NCBI RefSeq assembly: GCF_023101345.1
Contig: NZ_CP095848.1
Location: 2,673,297 to 2,737,296 of the forward strand
Direction of reading: 5' to 3'
Source: Hymenobacter sublimis
GTDB taxonomy: Bacteria; Bacteroidota; Bacteroidia; Cytophagales; Hymenobacteraceae
DNA length: 64,000 nucleotides
Below the pieces are notes generated by a model. The model saw nothing but the letters and a program-made list of their open reading frames with translations. It did no database searches and had not been told where the DNA came from. Each line of letters starts with the position of its first letter. The stretch's first letter is position 1. This document shows, piece by piece, positions 1 through 7,980 of this stretch. A program made the translations under genes and the position numbers.

Positions 1-257
1 ACCGGGCCGGCCGCTTCCGCTCCCTCGGCGACGGGCAGGTCGATTTCAAAGCCGTTTTCAGCAAAATGGCCGCCTACGACTTTCCCGGCTGGGCCGTGCT
101 GGAGTGGGAATGCGCCCTGAAACATCCCGAAGATGGGGCCCGCGAAGGGGCCACCTTCATCCAGAACCACATTATCCGCGTCACGGACAAAGCCTTTGAC
201 GATTTTGCGGCGGCTGGCACCGATGAAGCCCGCAACAAAACCCTGCTTGGTCTTTAA
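1..257 (+). CDS. Sugar phosphate isomerase/epimerase, C-terminal end (partial)
   Basis: The reading frame is open from the window edge (frame beginning at base 3) to the stop at 255-257, so only the last 84 or so residues are visible. The tail contains a VLEWECALKHPEDGA segment and an IIRVTDKAFDDFA segment, which resemble the C-terminus of the AP-endonuclease-like TIM-barrel sugar phosphate isomerase/epimerase family of Bacteroidota; the EWE glutamate is in the position where this family binds metal. It is followed after 18 bases by a cytochrome c gene on the same strand and probably shares its transcript. Identification rests on remembered family resemblance of a fragment. The substrate is unknown; context suggests a 3-keto sugar or related aldose/ketose. 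Confidence 0.75.
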   Translation, partial: RAGRFRSLGDGQVDFKAVFSKMAAYDFPGWAVLEWECALKHPEDGAREGATFIQNHIIRVTDKAFDDFAAAGTDEARNKTLLGL

Positions 258-275
258 CTACCCTGATTCCTTTCC

Positions 276-749
276 ATGAAAAACGCCATCCTACTCCTCA
301 GCTTCTGCGCTAGCCTGGCCGCCTGCGGCTCTGGTTCCGAAAAGCCTGCTGCCAAGGAAGACTATACCCTGGCCGATACCGAAGAAACGTTGGACACCGA
401 CAGCACCACCGGCTCCAACGTAACGGCCGTGGCCCACCAGCCCCAGATAGATACCAACTCCACCAAAATCGGCACGGCCCCAACCGGGGGCGCGGTAGCC
501 AAGGGTGCCAAGCTAATTGAGGGCGCCGACTGCACGGGTTGCCACCGCGAAAACGAGAAGCTGCTCGGGCCCGCCTACAAGGCCGTAGCCGAAAAATATC
601 CTGCCACGGCCGCCAACGTCAGCATGCTGGCCGGCAAGGTCATAACCGGCGGCAAAGGCAACTGGGGCGACATCGCCATGACCCCGCACCCCGGCTTGTC
701 CAAAGCCGACGCCGAGGAAATGGTGCGTTATATCCTGACTCTGAAGTAG
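276..749 (+). CDS. Lipoprotein c-type cytochrome, class I
   Basis: This 157-residue protein begins with a lipoprotein signal ending in LAAC (lipid-anchored Cys17). A low-complexity linker of about 60 residues follows, then a single haem-binding CTGCH motif (Cys86, Cys89, His90). Met135 in DIAMTPHP is the likely distal haem ligand, and the terminal VRYILTLK helix is typical of class I cytochromes c. It should sit on the periplasmic face of a membrane and pass electrons from a periplasmic dehydrogenase to the respiratory chain. It lies 18 bases after a sugar isomerase gene and precedes a sugar permease. In Bacteroidota such cytochromes accompany FAD-dependent sugar 3-dehydrogenases, so its donor may be encoded just upstream of the window (inference). 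Confidence 0.9.
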   Translation: MKNAILLLSFCASLAACGSGSEKPAAKEDYTLADTEETLDTDSTTGSNVTAVAHQPQIDTNSTKIGTAPTGGAVAKGAKLIEGADCTGCHRENEKLLGPAYKAVAEKYPATAANVSMLAGKVITGGKGNWGDIAMTPHPGLSKADAEEMVRYILTLK

Positions 750-824
750 TTTCAGAATACACGTAACATACCACGCCCAAAGGCTTGCCACGCCTAAAAG
801 GCCATAAAGCAAGCAAATCGTGGC

Positions 825-910
825 ATGCTGAGCTTGTCGAAGTATCTCTGCCGCTTCGGCCTCACGATAGGAGTTAGCCAGAGGTAGAGATGCTTCGACA
901 AGCTCAGCAT
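825..910. repeat. Intergenic palindromic repeat (variant form)
   Basis: Arms at 825-849 and 886-910 are inverted copies with one mismatch in 25 positions, around a 36-base loop. It lies between the cytochrome and permease genes. The sequence differs from the four other palindromes in this window but has the same size and placement. It could fold as an RNA hairpin and attenuate transcription between the two genes. Confidence 0.85.
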
Positions 911-983
911 GACAAGACCACGTGCTTTTCAAATACTACTGTTCTAGATAGTCAGCCTTTTCCTTCCCCTATTCCTACCGCTT

Positions 984-2240
984 ATGAATACCACTACCCG
1001 GATTAAGCTGTCCATCATGATGTTCCTGGAGTTTTTCATCTGGGGCGCGTGGTTCGTGACGCTGGGGACCTATTTGCTGCGCAACCTGAGCGCCTCCGGC
1101 ACGCAGGTAGGGGTAGCGTTTCTGACCCAGTCCATTGGGGCCATTGTGGCGCCGTTTATCATCGGGCTAATTGCCGACCGGTTTTTCTCGGCCCAGAAGA
1201 TTCTCGGGGTACTGCACCTGGCCGGGGCGCTGCTGCTCTGGCGCGCCTCCACGGCCCCCGACTTCAGCTCCTTCTACCCGAGCATCCTGACCTACATGAT
1301 TTTGTACATGCCCACGCTGGCCCTGGTCAACTCCATTGCGTTTCGGCAGATGCAGAATCCGCAGAAGGAGTTTGCCACCATCCGGGTGCTGGGTACATTG
1401 GGCTGGATTGTGGCCGGCCTAACTATTGGGTGGCTGAATTGGGAGCAGAGCGGTAGCCTGCAGGCTACCTTCCTGATGGCGGCCGGCGCTTCGGCCCTGT
1501 TGGGGTTGTTCAGCTTTACGCTGCCCGCTACCCCGCCCGTGAAGCGCGGTCAGGCCAGCTCCCTGGGCGATATGCTGGGCCTAGATGCCATCGGCTTGCT
1601 GAAGAACCGCTCCTACCTTATCTTCTTTCTGGCCTCCATTGCCATCTGCATTCCGCTGGCCTTTTACTACGGCTTCACCAACCCCTTCCTGAACGAAGTA
1701 GGCATGAAAGCCGCCGCCGGCGTGCAGAGCTTGGGGCAAGTATCGGAACTGCTGTTTATGCTCTTGATTCCGGTGTTTTTCAGCCGCCTGGGCGTGAAGA
1801 AAATGCTGGCCATTGGCATGCTGGCCTGGGTGCTGCGTTACGTGTTCTTTGCCTACGGCAATGCCGAAAGCAACTACTGGATGTTGATTGTGGGCATTGT
1901 GCTGCACGGTATCTGCTACGACTTCTTCTTCGTAACGGGCCAGATTTACACTGATAACCTAGCCGGGGAACGGTTCAAAAGCTCGGCCCAGGGCTTTATT
2001 ACCCTGGCTACCTACGGGGTAGGCATGCTCATCGGCACCCTGCTTTCGGGCCGCATCTTCGACAACTACCAGACCCCCGGCGGCACCCACGACTGGCGCA
2101 TGATCTGGCTGATTCCGGCCGCCATTGCGGGAGGTGTAGTGCTGCTGTTCCTGCTCATGTTCAAGGACCGCGCCCAGCCCCAGGCCACTGAACAGGCCTC
2201 CGTTGATGCGGCTCCCACGTTGGCAACCCAAGCTACCTAG
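984..2240 (+). CDS. MFS sugar/nucleoside permease (Nuc_H_symport type)
   Basis: This 418-residue integral membrane protein has about 12 hydrophobic helices and resembles the nucleoside:H+ symporter branch of the major facilitator superfamily (NupG/XapB-like, PF03825). The opening FLEFFIWGAWFVTLGTYL and the LIADRFFSAQK loop after the second helix are characteristic. The ATG at 984 follows the palindrome by 73 bases and is the only sensible start. It is encoded with TIM-barrel isomerases, a cytochrome c and a DUF1080 protein, so the cargo is more likely a sugar or oxidised sugar than a nucleoside (inference from context). The stop overlaps nothing, and the next gene begins 4 bases later, indicating tight co-transcription. 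Confidence 0.88.
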   Translation: MNTTTRIKLSIMMFLEFFIWGAWFVTLGTYLLRNLSASGTQVGVAFLTQSIGAIVAPFIIGLIADRFFSAQKILGVLHLAGALLLWRASTAPDFSSFYPSILTYMILYMPTLALVNSIAFRQMQNPQKEFATIRVLGTLGWIVAGLTIGWLNWEQSGSLQATFLMAAGASALLGLFSFTLPATPPVKRGQASSLGDMLGLDAIGLLKNRSYLIFFLASIAICIPLAFYYGFTNPFLNEVGMKAAAGVQSLGQVSELLFMLLIPVFFSRLGVKKMLAIGMLAWVLRYVFFAYGNAESNYWMLIVGIVLHGICYDFFFVTGQIYTDNLAGERFKSSAQGFITLATYGVGMLIGTLLSGRIFDNYQTPGGTHDWRMIWLIPAAIAGGVVLLFLLMFKDRAQPQATEQASVDAAPTLATQAT

Positions 2241-2244
2241 TCCC

Positions 2245-3132
2245 ATGAGCACCTGGAACCGCCGCTCTGCACTTAAAGGTCTGCTCACTACTACGGCCGC
2301 CGTCGGAACCCTGGGTATTGGCAGTGCCTGCGCCCCCGATGACAAACGAGCACAAGCGCTTACTACCTTGAAAAACAGCTTCAAGCACTCTGTGTGCCGC
2401 TGGTGCTTCCAGGACCTGCCCTTGGAGCAGCTTTGCGCAGCCGCCAAGGAAATGGGCATCCAGGGGATTGACCTGGTGGGGCCCAAGGACTGGCCGACGC
2501 TGAAGAAATACGGCCTCGATTCGCCCATGTGCAACGGCGCCGAAATCAACCTCACCGACGGCTTCAACGACCCACGGTTTCACGCCCAGCTACAGAAGCA
2601 GTACGCCGAGATGATTCCGCGGGTAGCCCAGGCCGGCTACACTAACCTGATTTGCTTTAGCGGCAGCCGCCGGGGCCTTTCGGATGAAGCCGGTTGGGCT
2701 AACTGCGTGCGGGGCCTGCAGCCCCTGGTGAAGCTGGCCGCCCAGCACAAGGTAGTGCTGGTCATGGAGCTGCTCAACAGCAAAATCGACCACAAAGACT
2801 ACCAGTGCGACCGAACCGCTTGGGGCGTGGAGCTGGCCAAGCGCCTGGGCTCCGAAAACTTCAAGCTGCTCTACGACATCTACCACATGCAAATCAATGA
2901 GGGCGACGTGATTCGCACCCTCACGGAGTACCACCCCTACATTGCCCACTACCACACGGCCGGCGTACCGGGCCGCCACGAAATCGGGGACAGCCAGGAG
3001 CTGAACTACCCGGCCATTATGCGCGCCATCAAAGCCACCGGCTTCCAAGGGTACGTGGCCCAGGAGTTCATGCCCCAGCAAGCCGATAAGCTGGCCTCCC
3101 TGCGCCAAGCCATTCAGCTGTGTGATGTATAA
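2245..3132 (+). CDS. Tat-exported hydroxypyruvate-isomerase-like TIM-barrel enzyme
   Basis: This 295-residue protein starts at the ATG at 2245, 4 bases after the permease stop; a longer frame from 2203 would overlap the permease. Its N-terminus (NRRSALKGL, then a hydrophobic stretch ending near SACAP) looks like a twin-arginine and possibly lipoprotein signal, so the enzyme is probably periplasmic. The body is an AP-endonuclease-2-type TIM barrel. The metal-binding residues expected of the family are visible as Glu175 (MELLN), Asp211 (LLYDIYHM), His237 (HYHTAG) and Glu274 (QEF). The family isomerises or epimerises small sugars and keto sugars. Together with the DUF1080 gene downstream it suggests processing of keto sugars outside the cytoplasm; the substrate cannot be read from sequence. 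Confidence 0.88.
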   Translation: MSTWNRRSALKGLLTTTAAVGTLGIGSACAPDDKRAQALTTLKNSFKHSVCRWCFQDLPLEQLCAAAKEMGIQGIDLVGPKDWPTLKKYGLDSPMCNGAEINLTDGFNDPRFHAQLQKQYAEMIPRVAQAGYTNLICFSGSRRGLSDEAGWANCVRGLQPLVKLAAQHKVVLVMELLNSKIDHKDYQCDRTAWGVELAKRLGSENFKLLYDIYHMQINEGDVIRTLTEYHPYIAHYHTAGVPGRHEIGDSQELNYPAIMRAIKATGFQGYVAQEFMPQQADKLASLRQAIQLCDV

Positions 3133-3134
3133 TG

Positions 3135-3210
3135 TCATTCCGAGCGTAGCGAGGAATCTGGGTTCATATTTCAGGAGATAAATCCAGATTCCTCGCTCTG
3201 CTCGGAATAA
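3135..3210. repeat. Intergenic palindromic repeat (TCATTCCGAGC family)
   Basis: Arms at 3135-3160 and 3184-3210 are inverted copies (TCATTCCGAGC... / ...GCTCGGAATAA) around a loop of about 23 bases. It starts 2 bases after the stop of the isomerase gene. Close relatives occur at 46491-46577, 50821-50919 and 54610-54686. It is probably transcribed as a hairpin and may stabilise or terminate the upstream message. Confidence 0.9.
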
Positions 3211-3255
3211 CCCGTTCAACTGACTTCCATCGACTTCCTACCTGCCCTGCTTTCT

Positions 3256-4029
3256 ATGAAGCCTGCTGTCCTCGTTTCTGCGTTTCTGCTTAGCACTCCC
3301 CTCATGACTCAGGCCCAACAAACCGGCAAACCCGAAGCCACCGAAGTGTGGGAGCCCGTGCCAAAAAGCGTAGCGGCTACTCCCAGTTTCCCACCGCCAC
3401 CCGCTGACGCCCTGGTGCTATTTAATGGCAAAGACCTAAGCCAGTGGGTGTCAACGGAAAACCGCGCTGCGCCGGCCAAATGGAAGGTAGCGGGCGGGTT
3501 GCTGACGGTGGACAAGGCCAACGGCAACATCGAAACCAAACAGACTTTCACTAATTACCAGCTGCACCTGGAATGGCGCATTCCGGCTACCATTGAAGGC
3601 ACTGGCCAAGTGCGCGGCAACAGCGGCGTGTTTCTGGCTTCCCTGGGCAAGGGCGACCTAGGCTACGAGCTGCAGATTCTGGACTCCTACCAGAACAAAA
3701 CCTACGTGAACGGCATGGCCGGTAGCATCTACAAGCAGCACGTGCCCCTGGCCAACCCCGCCCGCAAGCCCGGCGAGTGGCAGAGCTACGACGTACTTTG
3801 GACAGCTCCCGTTTTTAAGGCCGATGGCTCGGTGCAGGCGCCAGCCCGCGTGACGGTGCTTTTCAACGGGGTAGTGGTGCAGCATAACGTGGCGCTTTCG
3901 GGGCCAACGCTTTACATCGGGCAGCCCAGCTACCAACAAGCCCACGGTCCCACTCCCATCAAGCTCCAGGCGCATGGCGATAAAAGTGAGCCCATCAGCT
4001 ACCGCAACATTTGGGTGCGAAAACTGTAA
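3256..4029 (+). CDS. DUF1080 / 3-keto-disaccharide hydrolase domain protein, secreted
   Basis: This 257-residue protein has a Sec signal peptide (MKPAVLVSAFLLSTPL...TQA, cleavage near residue 20) followed by one concanavalin-like DUF1080 domain (PF06439, named 3-keto-disaccharide hydrolase). Supporting segments are LVLFNGKDLSQW at the domain start, NSGVFLAS, YELQILDSY and the terminal PISYRNIWVRKL, all standard for the family. It should act in the periplasm or at the cell surface on oxidised glycosides. It closes the sugar cluster that begins at the left window edge, with only the palindrome between it and the isomerase gene. Enzymatic activity is inferred from the family name and neighbours; catalytic residues of this family are not something I can assign with certainty. 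Confidence 0.9.
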   Translation: MKPAVLVSAFLLSTPLMTQAQQTGKPEATEVWEPVPKSVAATPSFPPPPADALVLFNGKDLSQWVSTENRAAPAKWKVAGGLLTVDKANGNIETKQTFTNYQLHLEWRIPATIEGTGQVRGNSGVFLASLGKGDLGYELQILDSYQNKTYVNGMAGSIYKQHVPLANPARKPGEWQSYDVLWTAPVFKADGSVQAPARVTVLFNGVVVQHNVALSGPTLYIGQPSYQQAHGPTPIKLQAHGDKSEPISYRNIWVRKL

Positions 4030-4234
4030 TAGTACCCGGTTAGGTAGCCTCCCATTACTGGCTATACGTAAGCGCTGCCCGCCGTAAGGTTATCCTTATG
4101 GCGGGCAGGCGCGTAAAAGCCCGGGTAGTTTCGTTGCGGAGCGCCAAAGGGATAAGCCACCTTTTGCAGGTTTTCGGGGCTGGCTTCCTGAGCCGTACTC
4201 TCTTTGGCTGTATTTGTTAGCGTGCGTCTTGTAT

Positions 4235-4549
4235 ATGGTACCTTTCCCTGTTTCTGCCGGACAAGACCTTCCCTTGGTTGAATTGGAATACGAGTTGCAC
4301 CTGTTTGTAGTGGGTAGCACCGCCAAGTCCTTGCGCGCCCTAGCCAATATTCAGCGTATATGCGCGCAGTATCTCTCGGGCCGACATACCCTGGATGTGG
4401 TTGACCTGAATGAACATCCCGAGCGTGCCGGCCAGGAAAGCCTGCTTGGTATTCCCTGCCTGGTGAAAAAACGGCCGGGCTTGGTTCGTCAGCTGGTGGG
4501 TGATTTATCGGATCAGGAGCGGGTGCTGAAGGCCTTAAGTTTAGAGTAA
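4235..4549 (+). CDS. KaiB-like thioredoxin-fold protein (orphan)
   Basis: The 104-residue product (ATG at 4235; an in-frame TTG at 4214 is a weaker option) matches the whole KaiB domain. It has the opening beta strand YELHLFVVGST, a SLRALANIQRIC helix, the LDVVDLNEHPE strand and turn, LLGIPCLVKKRPG and the diagnostic closing GDLSDQERVLKAL. KaiB is the metamorphic partner of the clock ATPase KaiC, and non-cyanobacterial homologues are commonly paired with KaiC or with histidine kinases. No kaiC, kaiA or kinase is adjacent: neighbours are a DUF1080 gene upstream and a LacI regulator 173 bases downstream. The role is therefore open; stress signalling through a remote KaiC is one option. Confidence is high for the fold and low for function. 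Confidence 0.85.
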   Translation: MVPFPVSAGQDLPLVELEYELHLFVVGSTAKSLRALANIQRICAQYLSGRHTLDVVDLNEHPERAGQESLLGIPCLVKKRPGLVRQLVGDLSDQERVLKALSLE

Positions 4550-4722
4550 CGCGCGCAATTACCTGGGGTGTGCGTGCTGCTGCGCTACCCAGGCTACGGA
4601 GCAACGAGGGGCGGGCTCGGCCGGAGCTTTTTGCGGGTTTACAAGTTTTTTGTGGCTCACTTGCCGTCTGGGTTGTTACTTGCCACGGGAGCACCGCCTG
4701 TTCTCTGTGAAGGCACCACTTT

Positions 4723-5778
4723 ATGGCCGTTAAAAAGCAGCAAACTTCCCTTCGAGACTTAGCCCAACAGCTGAACCTGTCCACATCCACCGTCTCAAGG
4801 GCCCTGGCCGACCACCGGGATATTGGGGAAGCCACCAAAGAGCGAGTGCGGCGCCTGGCCCAGGAGCTGAACTACCGCCCCAACCAACTGGCCGCGGCCC
4901 TGCGCAAAGGCCACAGCAAAACTCTCGGCGTCATTGTGCCCCACATCAAGGGCTACTTTTTTCCGGCCGTTATGAATGGCATTGAGAAGGTAGCCACCCG
5001 CGAAGGCTTCAACGTGCTGCTGTGCCAGTCCAACGAAGACGTCCGGCGCGAGCAGCGCAACATTGAAACCCTGCTGGCGGCCCAGGTAGAAGGCATTCTG
5101 ATGTCGGTGTCGGCTACTACCCTCGACCAGGTGCAGCACTTTGAGCAGGTCCGGCGGCAAGGCACGCCGCTGGTATTCTTCGACCGGGCCCCGGATTTGC
5201 CTCGCAGCATGGCTGTGGTGCTCGATGACTTCCAGGGGGCTTACCAGGCCGTACGCCACCTGATTGAGCAGGGCTGCACCCGCATTGCCCACCTGGCCGG
5301 CCCCCAGCACCTGAACACCAGCCGCAACCGTTTTTTAGGCTATAAAGCTGCCCTGGAGGCTCACGGCCTACCCTTCGACGAGCAGCACGTGTATTCCCTG
5401 CCGGCTTTAACCCACGACGCCGGCCGGCTGGCCATGCAACACCTGCTGGCCCTGGTGCCGAACCTGGACGGGGTGTTTGCCGCCTACGCCATTCCCTCCG
5501 TTGGGGCCCTGGAAGTGTTGCGGGAGAAACCCGTGCGCGTACCCCAGGACATTGCCCTGGCCTGCTTCAGCAACGAGCCCTTCACTACCATGACGGAGCC
5601 CCACCTGACGGTAGTAGACCAGCGGGCGGAGCAAATGGGCGAAACGGCCGTGCGCCTGTTTCTACAGCTGCTCAAGCGCGGCCCAGCCTACGAACCGCCC
5701 CACCTCATTCTAAAGCCCGAGCTTATTATCCGCACTTCCTCCCTGCACCGTTCGCGGGAGCCGCAGCCGGCACATTAA
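4723..5778 (+). CDS. LacI-family transcriptional regulator
   Basis: This 351-residue regulator has an N-terminal LacI helix-turn-helix (SLRDLAQQLNLSTSTVSRAL, about residues 7-26) and the hinge-helix region RPNQLAAALRKG near residue 50. A periplasmic-binding-protein-like sensor domain runs from LGVIVPHI to the end (PxxDGVFAAY and LTVVDQ segments present). It should bind operators as a dimer and respond to a sugar or sugar derivative. It is encoded just after the sugar cluster and before a cupin, so the cluster at 1-4029 is the obvious candidate target. I did not find a convincing LacI operator palindrome in the nearby intergenic sequence. Confidence 0.93.
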   Translation: MAVKKQQTSLRDLAQQLNLSTSTVSRALADHRDIGEATKERVRRLAQELNYRPNQLAAALRKGHSKTLGVIVPHIKGYFFPAVMNGIEKVATREGFNVLLCQSNEDVRREQRNIETLLAAQVEGILMSVSATTLDQVQHFEQVRRQGTPLVFFDRAPDLPRSMAVVLDDFQGAYQAVRHLIEQGCTRIAHLAGPQHLNTSRNRFLGYKAALEAHGLPFDEQHVYSLPALTHDAGRLAMQHLLALVPNLDGVFAAYAIPSVGALEVLREKPVRVPQDIALACFSNEPFTTMTEPHLTVVDQRAEQMGETAVRLFLQLLKRGPAYEPPHLILKPELIIRTSSLHRSREPQPAH

Positions 5779-5833
5779 GCCGCCGCTGCCGAGTCCTTTT
5801 TACTTTCACTTTCTTATTTCTTTTACTCTGCGT

Positions 5834-6337
5834 ATGAGTTCTGAACTGTCCAAACCACAGGTATTTCAGCAGATTGAAGCGCAGCTCCAGCAGCAGGGCT
5901 TTGGCATTACCCAACGAGACCAGACGCGCCCCTGGGGCGGCTTCTTCGTTATCGATGAGAACCAGGCCCAGCAATTCGCCGACACGTATTTCGACGGCCT
6001 GTCGGTGGATGACCTACGCATTTCGGGCAAGCTTAGTCCCAAGGTGTTACTGGTAGCTCCGCACCAGCGCCTCTCGTGGCAGTATCATTACCGCCGCGCC
6101 GAAATCTGGCGGGTAGTAGAAGGCACGGTGGGCATCATCACCAGCCCGACTGATGAGGAAGGCGAGTTGAAAACTTACGGCCCGGGCGAGCAAATTACCC
6201 TGCAGCAAGGCGAGCGGCACCGCCTCATTGGCCTCGATGGCTGGGGCACCATTGCCGAGATATGGCAGCACACCGATGCCAGCCAGCCTTCCGACGAAAA
6301 CGATATTGTGCGCGTTCAGGACGATTTCGGCCGCTAA
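5834..6337 (+). CDS. Cupin protein, mannose-6-phosphate isomerase C-terminal-like
   Basis: This 167-residue single-domain cupin resembles the type II phosphomannose isomerase / phosphoheptose isomerase-like cupins of Bacteroidota. It has RPWGGFFVI near residue 34, PKVLLVAPHQRLSWQYHYRRAEIWRVVEG as the first cupin motif region and GPGEQITLQQGERHRL as the second. The histidines of HYRRAE and GERHRL and the nearby glutamates are candidate metal ligands. It lies 55 bases after the LacI gene on the same strand and is probably co-expressed with it. Sugar-phosphate isomerase activity is plausible but unproven. A GC-rich hairpin follows. Confidence 0.82.
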   Translation: MSSELSKPQVFQQIEAQLQQQGFGITQRDQTRPWGGFFVIDENQAQQFADTYFDGLSVDDLRISGKLSPKVLLVAPHQRLSWQYHYRRAEIWRVVEGTVGIITSPTDEEGELKTYGPGEQITLQQGERHRLIGLDGWGTIAEIWQHTDASQPSDENDIVRVQDDFGR

Positions 6338-6365
6338 GCTGTTCAACGCCTTTGTGCTCAGGGCC

Positions 6366-6388
6366 GCCTACCCCGCGGCCGGGTAGGC
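6366..6388 (+). terminator. Hairpin terminator after the cupin gene
   Basis: Perfect 8-bp stem GCCTACCC/GGGTAGGC (6366-6373, 6381-6388) with a 7-base loop, followed by a T-rich stretch, 29 bases after the cupin stop codon. Confidence 0.6.
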
Positions 6389-6543
6389 AGGTTAGGCTCT
6401 TTCGGTTTTCGTTTCGCACGCATTGCCTTCCTTGTTAGCGTTGGGCCTGCTGCTCGCGCTTTCGACGAAACGCCAGCCGCAGGCCCAACTTCCAGGCGGA
6501 CCGCTTCTGAACTGGGGGCGTTGGCAGCATTTTTCACCTGTTT

Positions 6544-7875
6544 GTGGCTCCTTTTCAATCCCGCTTCTCGTTTGTGAGGGCTGCCCTACCCCAGGAGCCG
6601 CTGCAGCAACTGCTGTTTCTGGGCCGGTGGGGGCTGATCTGCGCTGTCGTGGGCCTGTTGGTGGGTTCGGCTTCGGCCTTCTTCCTGCTGGCTCTTGATT
6701 ACGTTACGGCATGGCGAGAGGCGCACCCCGCTGTTATCTGGCTGCTTCCCGCCGGGGGCTTCCTGGTGGGGGCTACCTACCACTACTGGGGGCAGCAGGT
6801 AGGTAGCGGCAACAACCTGCTTCTGGAGGAAATTCATAACCCACGGCGGGTGATACCGCTGCGCATGGCGCCGCTCGTGCTATTCGGGACGCTGGCCACG
6901 CACTTGTTCGGCGGCTCGGCCGGGCGCGAAGGCACCGCGGTTCAGCTAGGCGGTACCCTGGCCGACCAACTCACGCGCCTGCTCGGCTTGCGCCCCCGCG
7001 ACCGTAAAATTCTGCTGATTGCGGGTATCAGTGCCGGGTTTGCCTCGGTGTTCGGCACGCCCCTGGCGGGGGCCTTGTTCGGGCTGGAGGTTTTTCTGAT
7101 TGGCGCCATCCGGTATGAGGCCATTGGGCCGAGCTTTCTGGCCGCCATCCTTGCCGACCTGGTTACGCGCGCTTGGGGCGTGGGTCACACCCCGTACCCG
7201 CAGTTGGAAACCGGGGGGGTCACCGCCCTAAATCTCCTGCTGACTGCCGGCTGCGGGCTACTGTTTGGCCTTGTGGCCCGCAGCTTCGCCGCCCTCACGC
7301 ATCTGGTTAGCCGCTGGTTTGCCCAGATTTCCTACCCTCCGCTACGGCCCGCTCTGGGCGGCTTGCTGGTGGCGCTGGCCGTGGCTGCGCTTGGTACAAC
7401 CAAATATATCGGCCTGGGCATTCCTACCCTTGTGGCTGCTTTCCAGACCCCGCTTCCACCCCAAGACTTCCTGCTCAAACTGGCGCTGACGGCCCTTACT
7501 TTGGGGTGCGGCTTCAAGGGCGGAGAGGTTACGCCGTTGTTTTTTATTGGAGCAACCCTGGGCTCAGCCCTGGCGGTGGTGTTGCCGCTGCCCGTGGCCC
7601 TGCTGGCCGCCATGGGTTTTGTGGCCGTGTTTGCGGGAGCAGCTAACACGCCGCTGGCCTGTACCTTCATGGGGCTAGAGCTGTTTGGCGCCCAGGCCGG
7701 GGTGTACCTGGGCCTGACCTGCGTGGTAGCGTATTTATTCTCGGGGCACACCGGCATCTATGGGGCGCAGGTGGTGGGGCAAGCCAAGCACCGACGCTTG
7801 GTCCGGGAGCAAAATCAGCGGCTACGTGACCTTGCCTCCGCGCGCCAACGGGGCCTACCCAAGCCTCCTGCGTAG
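6544..7875 (+). CDS. CLC-family anion channel/antiporter, possibly the fluoride branch
   Basis: This 443-residue membrane protein is read from a GTG at 6544, which places about 15 residues before the first helix; no better ATG exists upstream. The CLC signature GSAGREGTAVQ (gating Glu129), the segment SGNNLLLEEI near residue 90 where classical CLCs have GSGIP, and FKGGEVTPLFFIGATLG (Glu328) where chloride CLCs have GGIFAP are all visible. GREGT and NNL/KGGE forms are, as I recall, features of the divergent CLC group that contains fluoride/proton antiporters (CLC-F). No fluoride riboswitch was recognised in the 206 bases upstream and no crcB neighbour is present, so the ion remains uncertain. 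The gene appears monocistronic. Confidence 0.9.
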   Translation: MAPFQSRFSFVRAALPQEPLQQLLFLGRWGLICAVVGLLVGSASAFFLLALDYVTAWREAHPAVIWLLPAGGFLVGATYHYWGQQVGSGNNLLLEEIHNPRRVIPLRMAPLVLFGTLATHLFGGSAGREGTAVQLGGTLADQLTRLLGLRPRDRKILLIAGISAGFASVFGTPLAGALFGLEVFLIGAIRYEAIGPSFLAAILADLVTRAWGVGHTPYPQLETGGVTALNLLLTAGCGLLFGLVARSFAALTHLVSRWFAQISYPPLRPALGGLLVALAVAALGTTKYIGLGIPTLVAAFQTPLPPQDFLLKLALTALTLGCGFKGGEVTPLFFIGATLGSALAVVLPLPVALLAAMGFVAVFAGAANTPLACTFMGLELFGAQAGVYLGLTCVVAYLFSGHTGIYGAQVVGQAKHRRLVREQNQRLRDLASARQRGLPKPPA

Positions 7876-7980
7876 TACTTGCCCCCGTAGGGCGGGCGTA
7901 GTTTATGCGCGCTCCTACCCCTCTACTGCTCCCGCTGCTAGTTGCGGTGTAGCGCACTTAGTAACCTCAACAACAGCTTT

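Noticed and set aside
2203..2244. Upstream start for the Tat-exported isomerase
   Set aside because: It would overlap the permease gene and place 14 extra residues before the twin-arginine signal; the ATG at 2245 fits better.
4062..4838. 258-residue open frame on the minus strand opposite the kaiB-like gene
   Set aside because: It overlaps two well-supported genes, its product has no domain, and its composition is that of an antisense shadow.
6338..6543. Possible fluoride riboswitch before the CLC gene
   Set aside because: The conserved fluoride riboswitch core sequences were not found; only a terminator hairpin for the preceding gene is visible.
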